7,634 nt of DNA from DATDCY01 sp031406795 [NCBI: Candidatus Rokuibacteriota bacterium] (GCA_031406795.1 JANOHV010000168.1:1-7634); one strand, 5' to 3'; positions 1-7,183 are shown, counted from the stretch's first letter. The notes: generated by a model not told the origin, from the letters alone. Program-made: numbers and translations.

Positions 1-342
1 GACATCGTCGCGCGCACCGCCGGCAACCGGGTCGTCGAGGAGGCCATCCTCAAAACGCGCCAGGCGATCTCCGAGGGCAAGACCATCGCCGAACCGCTGG
101 GGCAGACCAAGGTTTTTCCCCCGATGGTGGTCCAGATGATCGGCGTCGGCGAATCGGCGGGCGCGCTGGACACGATGCTGAACAAGATCGCGGATTTCTA
201 CGACGAGGAGGTGGACACCGCCGTCGGCGCCCTCTCCTCGATGCTCGAACCGCTCATCATGGTGTTCTTGGGTTTTGCGCTCGGCTACATCGTCATCGCG
301 ATGTACCTGCCGATCTTCAAGATCGCCGGGTCCATCGGCTGA
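1..342 (+). CDS. pilC: Type IV pilus inner-membrane platform protein PilC, C-terminal part
   Basis: The open frame enters from the left edge and ends at TGA 340-342, giving the last 113 residues of a type II secretion F-domain (GspF/PilC) protein. PilC is the polytopic inner-membrane platform on which the PilB and PilT ATPases act during pilus assembly and retraction. The family signature is visible: a PPMVVQMIGVGESAGALD stretch at about residues 40-57, the FYDEEVD segment near 67-73, and a final hydrophobic helix at about 84-103 ending in MYLPIFKIAG, which is typical of the PilC C-terminus. GspF of type II secretion shares this fold, but the pilS-pilR pair directly downstream favours PilC. 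The gene is cut only by the window edge; no frameshift is seen. pilS starts 13-28 bases after the stop, so the genes are probably co-transcribed. Confidence 0.9.
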   Translation, partial: DIVARTAGNRVVEEAILKTRQAISEGKTIAEPLGQTKVFPPMVVQMIGVGESAGALDTMLNKIADFYDEEVDTAVGALSSMLEPLIMVFLGFALGYIVIAMYLPIFKIAGSIG

Positions 343-358
343 CGCGGAACCGCGCGTG

Positions 359-363
359 AAGGA
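359..363 (+). promoter_or_regulatory. Ribosome binding site that favours the 371 start of pilS
   Basis: AAGGA lies 7 bases before GTG 371. The other in-frame GTG at 356 has only a weak purine run (GCGGAA) before it. The site therefore favours 371, though the two starts differ by only five codons. Confidence 0.5.
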
Positions 364-370
364 CCACCGG

Positions 371-2071
371 GTGGGCCCCGCGGGGCGGCCGGGGCCCGAC
401 CCGGACCTCTCGGGGAGCATCCGGTGGCTGATGATCCTGCGGCTGACGGTCGCGGCCGTCATGCTGCTCGTCTCGATCCTGCTCCAGGTGCGCGAGGGGG
501 CGGGCTTCTTCTCGACCCCGATGCGGGGGCTGTACCTCTTCGCGGGTCTCGCCTTCCTGGTGACGATCGTCTACGCCTCGCTCGCCCCGCGAGTGCGCGA
601 CCAGACCCGCTTCGCCACCGTGCAGCTCTCCGGCGACCTGGTGCTGCTCTCCGGAGTCGTCCTGATCACCGGCGGTGCGGCCAGCCCGTTCATCATCCTC
701 TACTTCCTGATCATCATCGGCGCCGGCATCCTTTTCTACCGGGCCGGGAGCCTGATCGCGGCCGGAGCGAGCGCCGTGCTCTACGGCGTTGCCGCGGCCG
801 CGCCGCTGATCCCCCAGGTGGCGAATTTCATCGACCCCGACGGCTCGACCCTCGCGATGAGTCGTTCGGCGATCGGCTACCGCCATCTGCTCGCGGTCTT
901 CAGCTTCTTCCTCGTCGCATTCCTCGCGAGCCACCTCGCCGAGTCGCTGCGCAGCATGGGCGAGAAGCTCAGCATCACGAGCGCCTCGCTCGCCGAACTC
1001 GAGCGGCGCAGCGAACTCATCCTGCAGTGCATCGCCAGCGGGCTGGTGACCATCGACCTCGAGGGCCGGATCACCTACTGCAATCGCGCCGCGGAGCGCA
1101 TCGCGCACGTGGAGGCCGCGGACGTGGTCGGGGTCGCGTTCGCGGAGGTCTTCCTGACACCCGCGCGCCCGGAGCCCTGGCGGGACTCGAAAATGCTCGA
1201 GAGCGCGCCGCTGCGGCTCGAGGGTCGGATCTCCGGCAAGTCGGGCGAAGAAGATCTCCTGCTCGGCATGACCTTCTCGCCACTGCGGGACGAGAGTGGG
1301 AGCCTGACCGGGGTCATCTGCGCCTTCCAGGACCTGACGAACATCTGCCGCATGGAAGAGCAGGTGCGCCGTTCGGACCGCCTCGCCGCGATCGGCGAAC
1401 TGGCTGCGGGGATGGCCCACGAAATCCGCAACCCGCTGGCCTCGTTGAGCGGGTCGCTGACCATGCTCAGCGAGGAACAGCGTTTCGAAGGCACGAGTCG
1501 GGAGCTGATGGACATCGTGACCGGCGAGGTCTCCCGGCTCGATGCGCTGATCACCGACTTTCTCGGGTTCGCCAGCCCGCGCGAGCCGGTGCTGCGCCCG
1601 GTCGATCTGGGCGCACTCGCGCAGGCGACCGCAACGCTGCTGCGCCAGGCGCATCAGGGCGCCTGGCGGATCGAAGTCGTCGAGCGGGGCGGCGGCGCTC
1701 TGGCCGAGGTCGACCAGCAGCTGGTGCGGCAGGTCTTCTGGAACCTCTCGCTCAACGCCATCGAAGCGATGCCGGCCGGCGGCCGGCTCGAGATCCGTCT
1801 CGAAGCTGCGGCCGATGCGGTGACGGTCGCGTTCGCGGACACGGGCGTCGGGATTCCGCCCGCGGCGATGGCGAAGATCTTCACGCCCTTTTATTCCACC
1901 AAGGAGCGGGGGACGGGCCTCGGCCTGGCCATCGTGTTCAAGATTGTCGAGGCCCATCTGGGGCGCGTCGACGTCGAAACCACACCGGGACGCGGAACGA
2001 CGGTGCGGGTGAGCTTCCCGGTCAAGCCGACGGTCGCGTCGGCGGTTGCGCTGCTCGAGGGGGCGGCGTGA
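371..2071 (+). CDS. pilS: Sensor histidine kinase PilS (six-helix membrane, PAS, HisKA, HATPase)
   Basis: PilS autophosphorylates on histidine and passes the phosphate to PilR to control type IV pilus genes. Numbered from GTG 371 (566 aa), about six hydrophobic helices lie at 20-40, 54-71, 88-100, 106-123, 128-147 and 173-190, a PilS-like membrane sensor. A PAS domain follows at about 215-335 (SGLVTIDLEGRITYCN). The HisKA box has phospho-acceptor H350 in GMAHEIRNPL. The ATPase domain shows the N box (N458 and N462 in NLSLNAIEA), G1 box DTGVGI at 490-495, F box FTPFYSTK, and G2 box GTGLGL at 514-519. All catalytic motifs are intact. GTG 356 is an alternative start; ATG 431 would cut into the first helix and remove the conserved IRW before it. 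The gene follows pilC closely and overlaps pilR by 4 bases, so the three look like one operon. The kinase assignment is firm; the PilS name rests on membrane layout and neighbours. Confidence 0.9.
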   Translation: MGPAGRPGPDPDLSGSIRWLMILRLTVAAVMLLVSILLQVREGAGFFSTPMRGLYLFAGLAFLVTIVYASLAPRVRDQTRFATVQLSGDLVLLSGVVLITGGAASPFIILYFLIIIGAGILFYRAGSLIAAGASAVLYGVAAAAPLIPQVANFIDPDGSTLAMSRSAIGYRHLLAVFSFFLVAFLASHLAESLRSMGEKLSITSASLAELERRSELILQCIASGLVTIDLEGRITYCNRAAERIAHVEAADVVGVAFAEVFLTPARPEPWRDSKMLESAPLRLEGRISGKSGEEDLLLGMTFSPLRDESGSLTGVICAFQDLTNICRMEEQVRRSDRLAAIGELAAGMAHEIRNPLASLSGSLTMLSEEQRFEGTSRELMDIVTGEVSRLDALITDFLGFASPREPVLRPVDLGALAQATATLLRQAHQGAWRIEVVERGGGALAEVDQQLVRQVFWNLSLNAIEAMPAGGRLEIRLEAAADAVTVAFADTGVGIPPAAMAKIFTPFYSTKERGTGLGLAIVFKIVEAHLGRVDVETTPGRGTTVRVSFPVKPTVASAVALLEGAA

Positions 2072-3438
2072 GCGGGCAGCGGCGCGTCCTCGTCGTCGAC
2101 GACGAACCCGGCATCCGCAAGGTGCTCGCGGTCATGCTCGCGAAGGAGGGCTGCGCGGTCTCGACGGCCGCCGGGCGCGCGGATCTGGAGCGCCTGCTGG
2201 AGGAGGGGGAATTCGACCTGGTGGTCACCGACATGCGGATGCCGGACATCTCGGGCCTCGACGTGCTCAAGATGGTGCAGCAGCGGCTGCCGGCTGCCCG
2301 GATGCTCGTCATGACGGCCTTCCCCTCCGCCGACGCCACGATCCAGGCGATCCAGCGGGGGGCGGTCGATTACATCATCAAGGAGGGCGACTACCTCGCG
2401 AGGATCCGCCAGTTCGTGCGCGAGACGATCGCCCGCAGCAGCGAGGCGGGCCGGGGCGCCGCGGTCATGGAGGTGCGGGGCGAGACGCGCACCGACTTTC
2501 TGATCGGCGACAGCCCGGCCATTGTGGAGATCTTCAAGATCATCGGCCGGGTCGCCGAGCGCAAGAGCACCGTGCTGATCACCGGGGAGAGCGGCACCGG
2601 GAAGGAACTGGTCGCCCGCGCCATCCATGCGCACAGCCCGAGACGCGCCCGGCCGCTGGTGTCGATCAACTGCGGCGCCCTGACCGAGACGCTGCTGGAA
2701 AGCGAGTTGTTCGGGCATCTCAAGGGGTCGTTCACCGGAGCGGTCTGCGACAAGAAGGGGCTGTTCGAAGCCGCGGACGGGGGGACGCTTCTGCTCGACG
2801 AGATCGGCGAGACGAGCAAGGCCGTGCAGGTGAAGCTGCTGCGCGTGCTGCAGGAGGAGAAGGTCCGCCGCGTCGGCGACATCCGCGACATCCCGGTCGA
2901 CGTGCGCATCATCGCGGCCACGAACCAGAATCTGGCCGCCCTGATCCGTGAAGGGACGTTCCGGGAGGACCTCTACTTCCGCCTCAACGTGATCCCGATC
3001 CAGCTGCCGCCGCTGCGCGAGCGCGTCGAGGATCTGCCGAAACTGGTCCTCTATTTCGTCGGAAAATACGGGGCGCAGAGCGGGCGCAGCATCGAAGTCC
3101 GGCCCGACGCGCTGGCGGCGCTCGCCGGCTACCCCTGGCCGGGCAACGTGCGCGAGCTGGAAAACCTCGTGGAGCGCGTCATCGCGATGAATCCCGGCGA
3201 CGCCATCAGCGTCGAGTCGTTGCCGGATTTCATCCGCTTCGGGGCGCAACCGCCGGGCAGCCTCGTGCCCGACATCCCGCCCGAGGGGATCAACCTCGAG
3301 GAGGCGGTGAATGAGTACGAGCGGCAGTACATTATCAAGGCGCTGCGGCTGGCGGGGGGACGCCGGGCGGAGGCCGTGCGGCTGCTCGGCCTGACCGATC
3401 GTACGTTGCGCTACCGCCTGGACAAGTACGGCCTCTGA
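2068..3438 (+). CDS. pilR: Sigma-54-dependent response regulator PilR
   Basis: PilR is an NtrC-family activator that, once phosphorylated by PilS, remodels sigma-54 RNA polymerase, classically at the pilin promoter. The GTG start at 2068 overlaps the pilS stop (GTGA) and has GAGG 7 bases upstream. The 456-aa product is of normal length. The receiver domain (about 5-120) has the acidic pair D11/D12, phospho-acceptor D55 in VVTDMRMP, T83 and K105. The AAA+ domain (about 144-375) has Walker A GESGTGKE at 173-180, the sigma-54 contact loop GSFTGA at 220-225, Walker B with D244/E245, sensor I AATNQN at 283-288 and the sensor II arginine R362 in PGNVRELEN. A Fis-type helix-turn-helix at about 434-455 (AVRLLGLTDRTLRYRL) closes the protein. 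The GSFTGA variant is, from memory, normal in PilR of Pseudomonas. The receiver has K-E-G-D after K105 instead of the usual K-P. The frame stays open back to position 424, but that part is antisense-like shadow within pilS. Confidence 0.93.
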   Translation: MSGQRRVLVVDDEPGIRKVLAVMLAKEGCAVSTAAGRADLERLLEEGEFDLVVTDMRMPDISGLDVLKMVQQRLPAARMLVMTAFPSADATIQAIQRGAVDYIIKEGDYLARIRQFVRETIARSSEAGRGAAVMEVRGETRTDFLIGDSPAIVEIFKIIGRVAERKSTVLITGESGTGKELVARAIHAHSPRRARPLVSINCGALTETLLESELFGHLKGSFTGAVCDKKGLFEAADGGTLLLDEIGETSKAVQVKLLRVLQEEKVRRVGDIRDIPVDVRIIAATNQNLAALIREGTFREDLYFRLNVIPIQLPPLRERVEDLPKLVLYFVGKYGAQSGRSIEVRPDALAALAGYPWPGNVRELENLVERVIAMNPGDAISVESLPDFIRFGAQPPGSLVPDIPPEGINLEEAVNEYERQYIIKALRLAGGRRAEAVRLLGLTDRTLRYRLDKYGL

Positions 3439-3476
3439 TAATGGCCCATCTGCGGCGTTGGGCTCCTCCCGGCTCC

Positions 3477-3502
3477 CTGCGGCGGCCACCAGGCCGCCTC
3501 AG
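3477..3502 (+). terminator. Hairpin downstream of pilR, possible terminator
   Basis: GGCGGCC (3481-3487) and GGCCGCC (3492-3498) form a perfect 7-bp stem around a four-base ACCA loop. CTG/CAG pairs at 3477-3479 and 3500-3502 extend it across a single C-T mismatch. It starts 38 bases after the pilR stop and ahead of the next gene, a fitting place for a terminator. However, no T run follows (TCAGTCACC), so it is not a standard intrinsic terminator. It could instead be an RNA-stabilising structure or a dispersed repeat. Confidence 0.4.
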
Positions 3503-3540
3503 TCACCGGATCGTCGCCCGCCTTGCACCTGGACCATTCT

Positions 3541-3552
3541 GAGAGGCCTCTC
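3541..3552. repeat. Perfect 12-bp palindrome upstream of the glycosyltransferase gene
   Basis: GAGAGGCCTCTC reads the same on both strands and lies 35 bases before the GTG start at 3588. Position between the pilR hairpin and the ribosome binding site would suit an operator, but there is no recognisable promoter around it and short GC-rich palindromes arise by chance. Confidence 0.35.
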
Positions 3553-3572
3553 CGTTCGATCACGGCCACGAG

Positions 3573-3577
3573 AGGAG
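3573..3577 (+). promoter_or_regulatory. Ribosome binding site of the glycosyltransferase gene
   Basis: AGGAG is followed by a 10-base spacer and then GTG 3588. The spacing is slightly long but it is the best match in the gap, and no earlier in-frame start has one. It supports 3588 as the start. Confidence 0.5.
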
Positions 3578-3587
3578 ACGTGTCGGT

Positions 3588-5309
3588 GTGAATCATGTAC
3601 GTGGCGGAGCGCTCGCCTCGCTTGCTGATCGTCAATTATTACCGTCACCGCAGTTGCCGGTGGGATTCTGGCTGGCCTTGGCCTTCGGACTCGCGCTGCG
3701 GGCCTGGTATTTCTCGGATCTGGTCGCTCAGCCCTGGTACGGTTTCCCCCTGGTCGATGCGCTGACGTTTGATCGCACCGCGCTCGGCATCCTGCGGGAC
3801 GGCAGCCAGGGAGCGTTCTTCCGGCCGCCGCTCTACCCGCATTTTCTCGCTCTCATCTACCGTCTGTTCGGCCACGGCGCAGCCGCGGTCGTCTGGGTCC
3901 AGTTCGCCCTCGGCCTGGCCGCGCTCGTTCCGGCGTACCGGCTCGGTGAACGCTGGTTCGGCGAGCGGGCGGCGCTTGCCGGGGTCTGGATCGCCGCGTG
4001 CTACCCGCTGCGCATCTTCTTCGAGGCTGAACTGCTCGACGTCACGCTCTTCGCATTCCTCTTTCTGGCTGCGACCTGGCAGCTCTGGCGGGCGTTGGAG
4101 CGTCGTGAGAAGGCGCGGGTCCTACTCGCCGGGCTGCTCTATGGAGCCGCCGCGCTGACCCGGCCGAACGTCCTGCTCGCACTGCCGCTGATCGCGGCGG
4201 GATTCGCGTGCGCCCTGCGGGTTGGTTGGCGTCGGCTGCCGGCGCTGGGGCTGGCCGGGGGGCTGGGCGTCGCGATCGCGCTCGCCCCGGCGGCCGTCCA
4301 CAACTGGCGCGCCGAAGGGGTACTGATGCCGGTGGCGGCGAACGGCGGCGTGAACTTCTACCTCGGCAACCAGCGGGGCACCACCGGATTGACGCCGGTT
4401 CCCCCGGGGTTGCGCTGGGAGCAGACGATGGTCCGGCCGCTGCACGCCGGGCGCTTCTCGCTGTCGGCACAGGATCGCTGGTGGTACGCGCGCGCCGCGG
4501 AGGAGATCCGCGCTGCGCCGCGCGCCTGGGCGCTCCTGCTCGCGAAGAAGTCGGCGCTGTTTCTGAACGCGGCCGAGTCCGGCAACAACAAGGCTCTCGG
4601 GCACTTCACGGCTGTCTCGGTCCCGGTGCGGCACTACCGGTGGTGGTTCGGGGCACTGATCTGCCTCGCTCTCCCCGGATTGGCGGCCCGGCCCGGCGGC
4701 TTTGTCGGGTTCGCATCCGTCCTGGCGGGATTCGGCGTCTCGGTCGTCCTCTTCTTCGTCAGTGAGCGCTACCGCCTGCCGCTCGTGCCGCTGCTGGCGC
4801 CCGCCGCCGCCGCGGGCGCCGGCGCACTGTTCGCAGCCTTACGCGCCCGGCGGGGCCTCCGGGCAGCCGGGCTGGCCTCGCTCTGCGCCGCGGCGGCGCT
4901 CGCCGTCTTCCCCGACTGGTTCGGCGCCGGCGTTGAGCGGATCAGCGCCGATTTTCAGATGGGCCAGGTTTTTCTGATGCGCCATGAGCCGCAGCGGGCC
5001 CTCGCCGTGCTGGAGCGGGCGCGCGCCGCCGACGCGCGGGACCCCGACGTGCTCAATTCGCTCGGGGCGGCGCGCCTGGGTCTCGGCGACCTCGACGGCG
5101 CGGAAGCCGCCTACCGCGAGGCGCTCGCGTTGGGGGAGTTCGGCGAAATCTGGTTCAACCTCGGCGTCCTCGCCGAACGGCGGGGCGCCGGCCAGCTTGC
5201 CGCCGCCGCGGACTGCTACCGGCGGGCGATTGCGATCAACCCTGCGGACGGACGCCCGCGCGCCAATCTGGCCGCCCTCGACGGGGCGCAGCTCCGCGGG
5301 AACCGCTGA
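3588..5309 (+). CDS. ArnT/PMT-like membrane glycosyltransferase with C-terminal TPR repeats
   Basis: The 573-aa product looks like a GT-C fold glycosyltransferase (ArnT/GT39/PMT-2 type), which transfers a sugar from a polyprenyl-phosphate donor on the outer face of the inner membrane. Many hydrophobic helices run from about 25 to 440. After the first comes a loop with an acidic residue (D57 in LVDALTFDRTA), the expected place for the catalytic aspartate. FFRPPLYP at 77-84, TRPN at 191-194 and SERYRLP at 392-398 are conserved in this group. The tail, about 453-565, holds two to three tetratricopeptide units (PDVLNSLGAARLGLGDLDGA, IWFNLGVLAERRGAG, YRRAIAINPADG), a common pairing for this type of enzyme. 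It starts 149 bases after pilR on the same strand and is convergent with the isocitrate dehydrogenase gene. Acceptor and sugar cannot be read from the sequence; pilin, lipid or surface glycan are all possible. An unrelated TPR membrane protein is less likely. Confidence 0.78.
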   Translation: MNHVRGGALASLADRQLLPSPQLPVGFWLALAFGLALRAWYFSDLVAQPWYGFPLVDALTFDRTALGILRDGSQGAFFRPPLYPHFLALIYRLFGHGAAAVVWVQFALGLAALVPAYRLGERWFGERAALAGVWIAACYPLRIFFEAELLDVTLFAFLFLAATWQLWRALERREKARVLLAGLLYGAAALTRPNVLLALPLIAAGFACALRVGWRRLPALGLAGGLGVAIALAPAAVHNWRAEGVLMPVAANGGVNFYLGNQRGTTGLTPVPPGLRWEQTMVRPLHAGRFSLSAQDRWWYARAAEEIRAAPRAWALLLAKKSALFLNAAESGNNKALGHFTAVSVPVRHYRWWFGALICLALPGLAARPGGFVGFASVLAGFGVSVVLFFVSERYRLPLVPLLAPAAAAGAGALFAALRARRGLRAAGLASLCAAAALAVFPDWFGAGVERISADFQMGQVFLMRHEPQRALAVLERARAADARDPDVLNSLGAARLGLGDLDGAEAAYREALALGEFGEIWFNLGVLAERRGAGQLAAAADCYRRAIAINPADGRPRANLAALDGAQLRGNR

Positions 5310-5366
5310 AGAGCTCGAATCAAATGCCCCGGCGCGGTCCGGCGCTGCTGTTCGCCCGGAGAGCCG

Positions 5367-6581
5367 TCAGCCGGCCAGCCTCGCCGCGACCGCATCGATG
5401 AAGCCCGCCGTGTCGACCCAGGAGTCGCGCGGCGGGTCCATCGTGCCGTGGATGATGCGGGCCAGGTCGCGGGTCATCGTTCCGCCGGTGATCGTGCCGA
5501 TCACCGCGGCCTCGATGCGCTCGGCGAACGCGCAGACTGCCGGTGTCCCGTCCAGTTCGCCGCGCTTGCGCAGCGCCCCGGACCAGGCGAAAATCGTCGC
5601 CACCGAATTCGTGCTCGTCGTCCTGCCCGCGAGGTAGTCCTTGTAGTGACGGGTCACGGTGCCGTGCGCCGCCTCGTACTCGAACTTCCCGTCGGGGGAG
5701 ACGAGCACCGAGGTCATCATCCCCAGCGAGCCGAAGCCGGCCGCCACCATGTCGCTCTGCACGTCGCCGTCGTAGTTCATCAGCGCCCAGAGGATGCCCC
5801 CCTCGTGCTTGATGATCTGCGCCACGGCGTCGTCGATCAGCAGGTAACGGTACGAGACGCCGGCGGCCGCGAGGTCCGCGGCCCGCGTGGCGGCCTCTTC
5901 GGCGAAGATCGTCTTGAAGAGCGTGTGGTAGGTCTTGCTGATCGTGTCCTTGGTCGCGAACCAGAGGTCGACTTTCTCGGAGAGCGCATAGCCGAGGCAG
6001 GCTTTCGCGAAAGAGCGGATCGACTTCTCGGTGTTGTGCATCCCCAGGATGACACCCGGGCCGGTGAAATCGTGGATCGTGATGCGCACCGTCTCGCCGC
6101 CGCCCGCCGGCGTGAAGACCAGCTCGGCCCGGCCGGGGCCGGGCACCCGATACTCGCGGTTGTTGTAGATGTCGCCGTAGGCGTGGCGGCCGATCGCGAT
6201 CGGCTTGACCCAGCTCTTGACCGCGGTCGGGATGCCGGGACAGATGATCGGTTTGCGGAAGACCGTGCCGTCGAGTGCGCTGCGGATCGCGCCGTTCGGG
6301 CTCGGCCAGGCCTTCTTGAGCTTGTGTTCGGCGACCTGGGCCATGCTCGGCGTGATCGTGGCGCACTTGACGCCGACGCCGTGGCGGGCGATCGCCGCCG
6401 CGGCGTCGAACGTCACGCGGTCGTCGGTCGCGTCGCGGTGCGGCAGGCCGAGGTCGTAGTACTCGAGTTTCAGGTCGAGAAACGGCAGGATCAGCTTGTC
6501 CTTCACGAGTTGCCAGATGATGCGGGTCATCTCGTCACCATCGAGCTCGACGAGTGCGGTCTTCACAGCGATCTTCGACAT
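5367..6581 (-). CDS. icd: NADP-dependent isocitrate dehydrogenase (eukaryotic-type, homodimeric)
   Basis: This cytosolic enzyme oxidatively decarboxylates isocitrate to 2-oxoglutarate in the TCA cycle, making NADPH. The 404-aa product matches the short family that includes human IDH1 rather than the E. coli Icd type. Aligned by eye with human IDH1, the substrate-binding residues are all present: T77, S94, N96, R100, R109 and R132 at the same numbers, then K211. Metal ligands D251, D273 and D277 lie one or two positions earlier than their human equivalents. The nucleotide-binding region [10 protein letters not shown] (307-316) followed by TSTNS is also intact. The ATG at 6581 begins [23 protein letters not shown], the usual N-terminus, with AAGGGA (6588-6593) 6 bases upstream. 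The frame stays open to 6773, but that extension resembles no known IDH leader. The gene is convergent with the glycosyltransferase gene, 57 bases apart; I see no clear terminator between them. Confidence 0.95.
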   Translation of the reverse strand: MSKIAVKTALVELDGDEMTRIIWQLVKDKLILPFLDLKLEYYDLGLPHRDATDDRVTFDAAAAIARHGVGVKCATITPSMAQVAEHKLKKAWPSPNGAIRSALDGTVFRKPIICPGIPTAVKSWVKPIAIGRHAYGDIYNNREYRVPGPGRAELVFTPAGGGETVRITIHDFTGPGVILGMHNTEKSIRSFAKACLGYALSEKVDLWFATKDTISKTYHTLFKTIFAEEAATRAADLAAAGVSYRYLLIDDAVAQIIKHEGGILWALMNYDGDVQSDMVAAGFGSLGMMTSVLVSPDGKFEYEAAHGTVTRHYKDYLAGRTTSTNSVATIFAWSGALRKRGELDGTPAVCAFAERIEAAVIGTITGGTMTRDLARIIHGTMDPPRDSWVDTAGFIDAVAARLAG

Positions 6582-6587
6582 GGTTTT

Positions 6588-6593
6588 TCCCTT
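6588..6593 (-). promoter_or_regulatory. Ribosome binding site of icd
   Basis: On the minus strand AAGGGA precedes ATG 6581 by 6 bases, inside an A-rich leader (GGGAAAAACC). It supports the 6581 start over the in-frame open extension upstream. Confidence 0.55.
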
Positions 6594-6661
6594 TCTGTCG
6601 TCTGCAAGTCTTTCCTTGTACCAGAACTCGGCTTCGCGCTCCAGTGCAATTGCAGGACCCA

Positions 6662-6683
6662 GATCCGCGCGTACGCGCGGATC
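6662..6683. repeat. Perfect 22-bp palindrome upstream of icd
   Basis: The half-site GATCCGCGCGT is followed at once by its exact reverse complement ACGCGCGGATC, with no spacer. It lies 81 bases before the icd start. It could be an operator, a dispersed palindromic repeat of the genome, or a cruciform-forming element. A degenerate copy is present at 6839-6860. Confidence 0.8.
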
Positions 6684-6838
6684 CAGCAGCAGAGAAGGCA
6701 TTTCAACCGCTGAAAAAGCACGATTTCTTGCAGGAAGCATGGGGTGGCACAGGTCAAGTTTCGCTTGAAGCATGCATTGCGATCAGATATGGGCAACGAC
6801 CGGGATAAACCGGACCAGGTGACAAGCCTGACTCTCCT

Positions 6839-6860
6839 GATCCGCGCGTTACGCCCGGAT
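6839..6860. repeat. Degenerate second copy of the 22-bp palindrome
   Basis: The arms ATCCGCGCGT (6840-6849) and ACGCCCGGAT (6851-6860) pair with one mismatch around a single T. Against the copy at 6662-6683 it differs by an inserted T and a G-to-C change. A shared origin is likely because the first ten bases are identical (GATCCGCGCG) and the arms match over nearly their whole length. Confidence 0.65.
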
Positions 6861-6942
6861 TTTGGCAGCGCCGGCGACATTTGACTATTGCCCACGCAAG
6901 GATGAGAATTCTTGCACAAGCTCCGTTCGCAGGATCCACGCC

Positions 6943-7182
6943 GCTGGGGCGGCGGAAACCTTCGGGCGGGAGGGAACGCACCAGCCGGTCGCCATCGAAT
7001 CGAAGGACGAAGTCGGCGAGTTGGCGCGCGTCTTCAACACGATGGTCGAGAACCGCACCCGGATCGAGTCCTGCATCAGAGGGCATTCGGGCGCCGAGTT
7101 CAGCCACGGGATCTGCCCGGAGTGCGCCAAGGCGCTGTATCCGGAGCACTGGGAGCGGATCAGGGAGCAGACCGGAGACTGA
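6943..7182 (+). pseudogene. Remnant of a HAMP-containing sensor protein with SHGICPEC tail
   Basis: The reading frame has no ATG start; the only early in-frame start is a TTG at 6862 whose first 27 codons show no family resemblance. From about 6943 it encodes the second half of a HAMP linker (AAETFGREGTHQPVAIESKDEVGELARVFNTMVENR), as found after the last membrane helix of sensor kinases and chemoreceptors. Within two or three residues it changes to RIESCIRGHSGAEFSHGICPECAKALYPE, a tail known from the C-terminal ends of PAS-type or response-regulator sensor proteins, normally preceded by a CxxCKKIRDD segment that is absent here. The membrane region, sensing domain, the middle of the protein and any kinase or signalling domain are all missing. 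The simplest reading is a gene that lost its 5' part and an internal block. A short expressed protein of 106 aa from TTG 6862 cannot be excluded. Its TGA is one base from the stop of the convergent small gene. Confidence 0.6.
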
Positions 7183-7183
7183 A

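Larger units (their letters stand above)
6582..6942. other. Intergenic stretch of lower GC with palindromes, no credible gene
   Basis: About 360 bases separate the icd start from the recognisable part of the sensor remnant. Base composition is plainly less GC-rich than the genes on either side (runs such as TTTTTCCC, GAAAAAGCACGATTTCTTGC and GATGAGAATTC), and codon bias is lost in all frames. It contains the palindrome pair at 6662-6683 and 6839-6860, a small stem TCAAG-TTTCG-CTTGA at 6754-6768, a direct repeat AAGCATG at 6735 and 6768, and the leader and presumably the promoter of icd. No confident sigma-70 or sigma-54 promoter could be picked out. Confidence 0.6.

Noticed and set aside
424-2067. 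Plus-strand open frame continuous with pilR, apparently giving a 1004-aa protein
   Set aside because: The part before 2068 translates to an Arg/Pro/Gly-rich shadow of pilS with no domain; PilR homology begins exactly at GTG 2068.
2727-2744. GSFTGA in place of GAFTGA in PilR as a sign of lost sigma-54 contact
   Set aside because: Known PilR proteins, as I recall Pseudomonas PilR, carry GSFTGA, so the change is a normal family variant.
317-3489. Long minus-strand open frames of 546 and 532 aa opposite pilS and pilR
   Set aside because: They are low-complexity, charged translations without family features and exist because high third-position GC removes stops from the antisense frames.
5310-5366. 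Bidirectional terminator between the glycosyltransferase gene and icd
   Set aside because: The repeated CCGGCGC units are direct, not inverted, and no stem followed by a T run could be drawn on either strand.
5448-6713. 421-aa plus-strand open frame opposite icd
   Set aside because: It mirrors icd codons and has a D/R/A/V-rich shadow composition; the icd frame has every catalytic residue.
6745-6760. Possible sigma-54 promoter (TGGCAC element)
   Set aside because: The -24 half matches but the -12 element reads AAGT instead of TTGC, and no gene suited to it starts just downstream.
6582-6773. In-frame 64-codon N-terminal extension of icd
   Set aside because: The family starts at the MSKIAVK position, a ribosome binding site precedes ATG 6581, and the extension crosses the 22-bp palindrome with no recognisable domain or targeting signal.
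6563-6919. 118-aa minus-strand open frame upstream of icd
   Set aside because: It has no homology pattern, overlaps the icd start in another frame and lies in the composition-shifted intergenic region.
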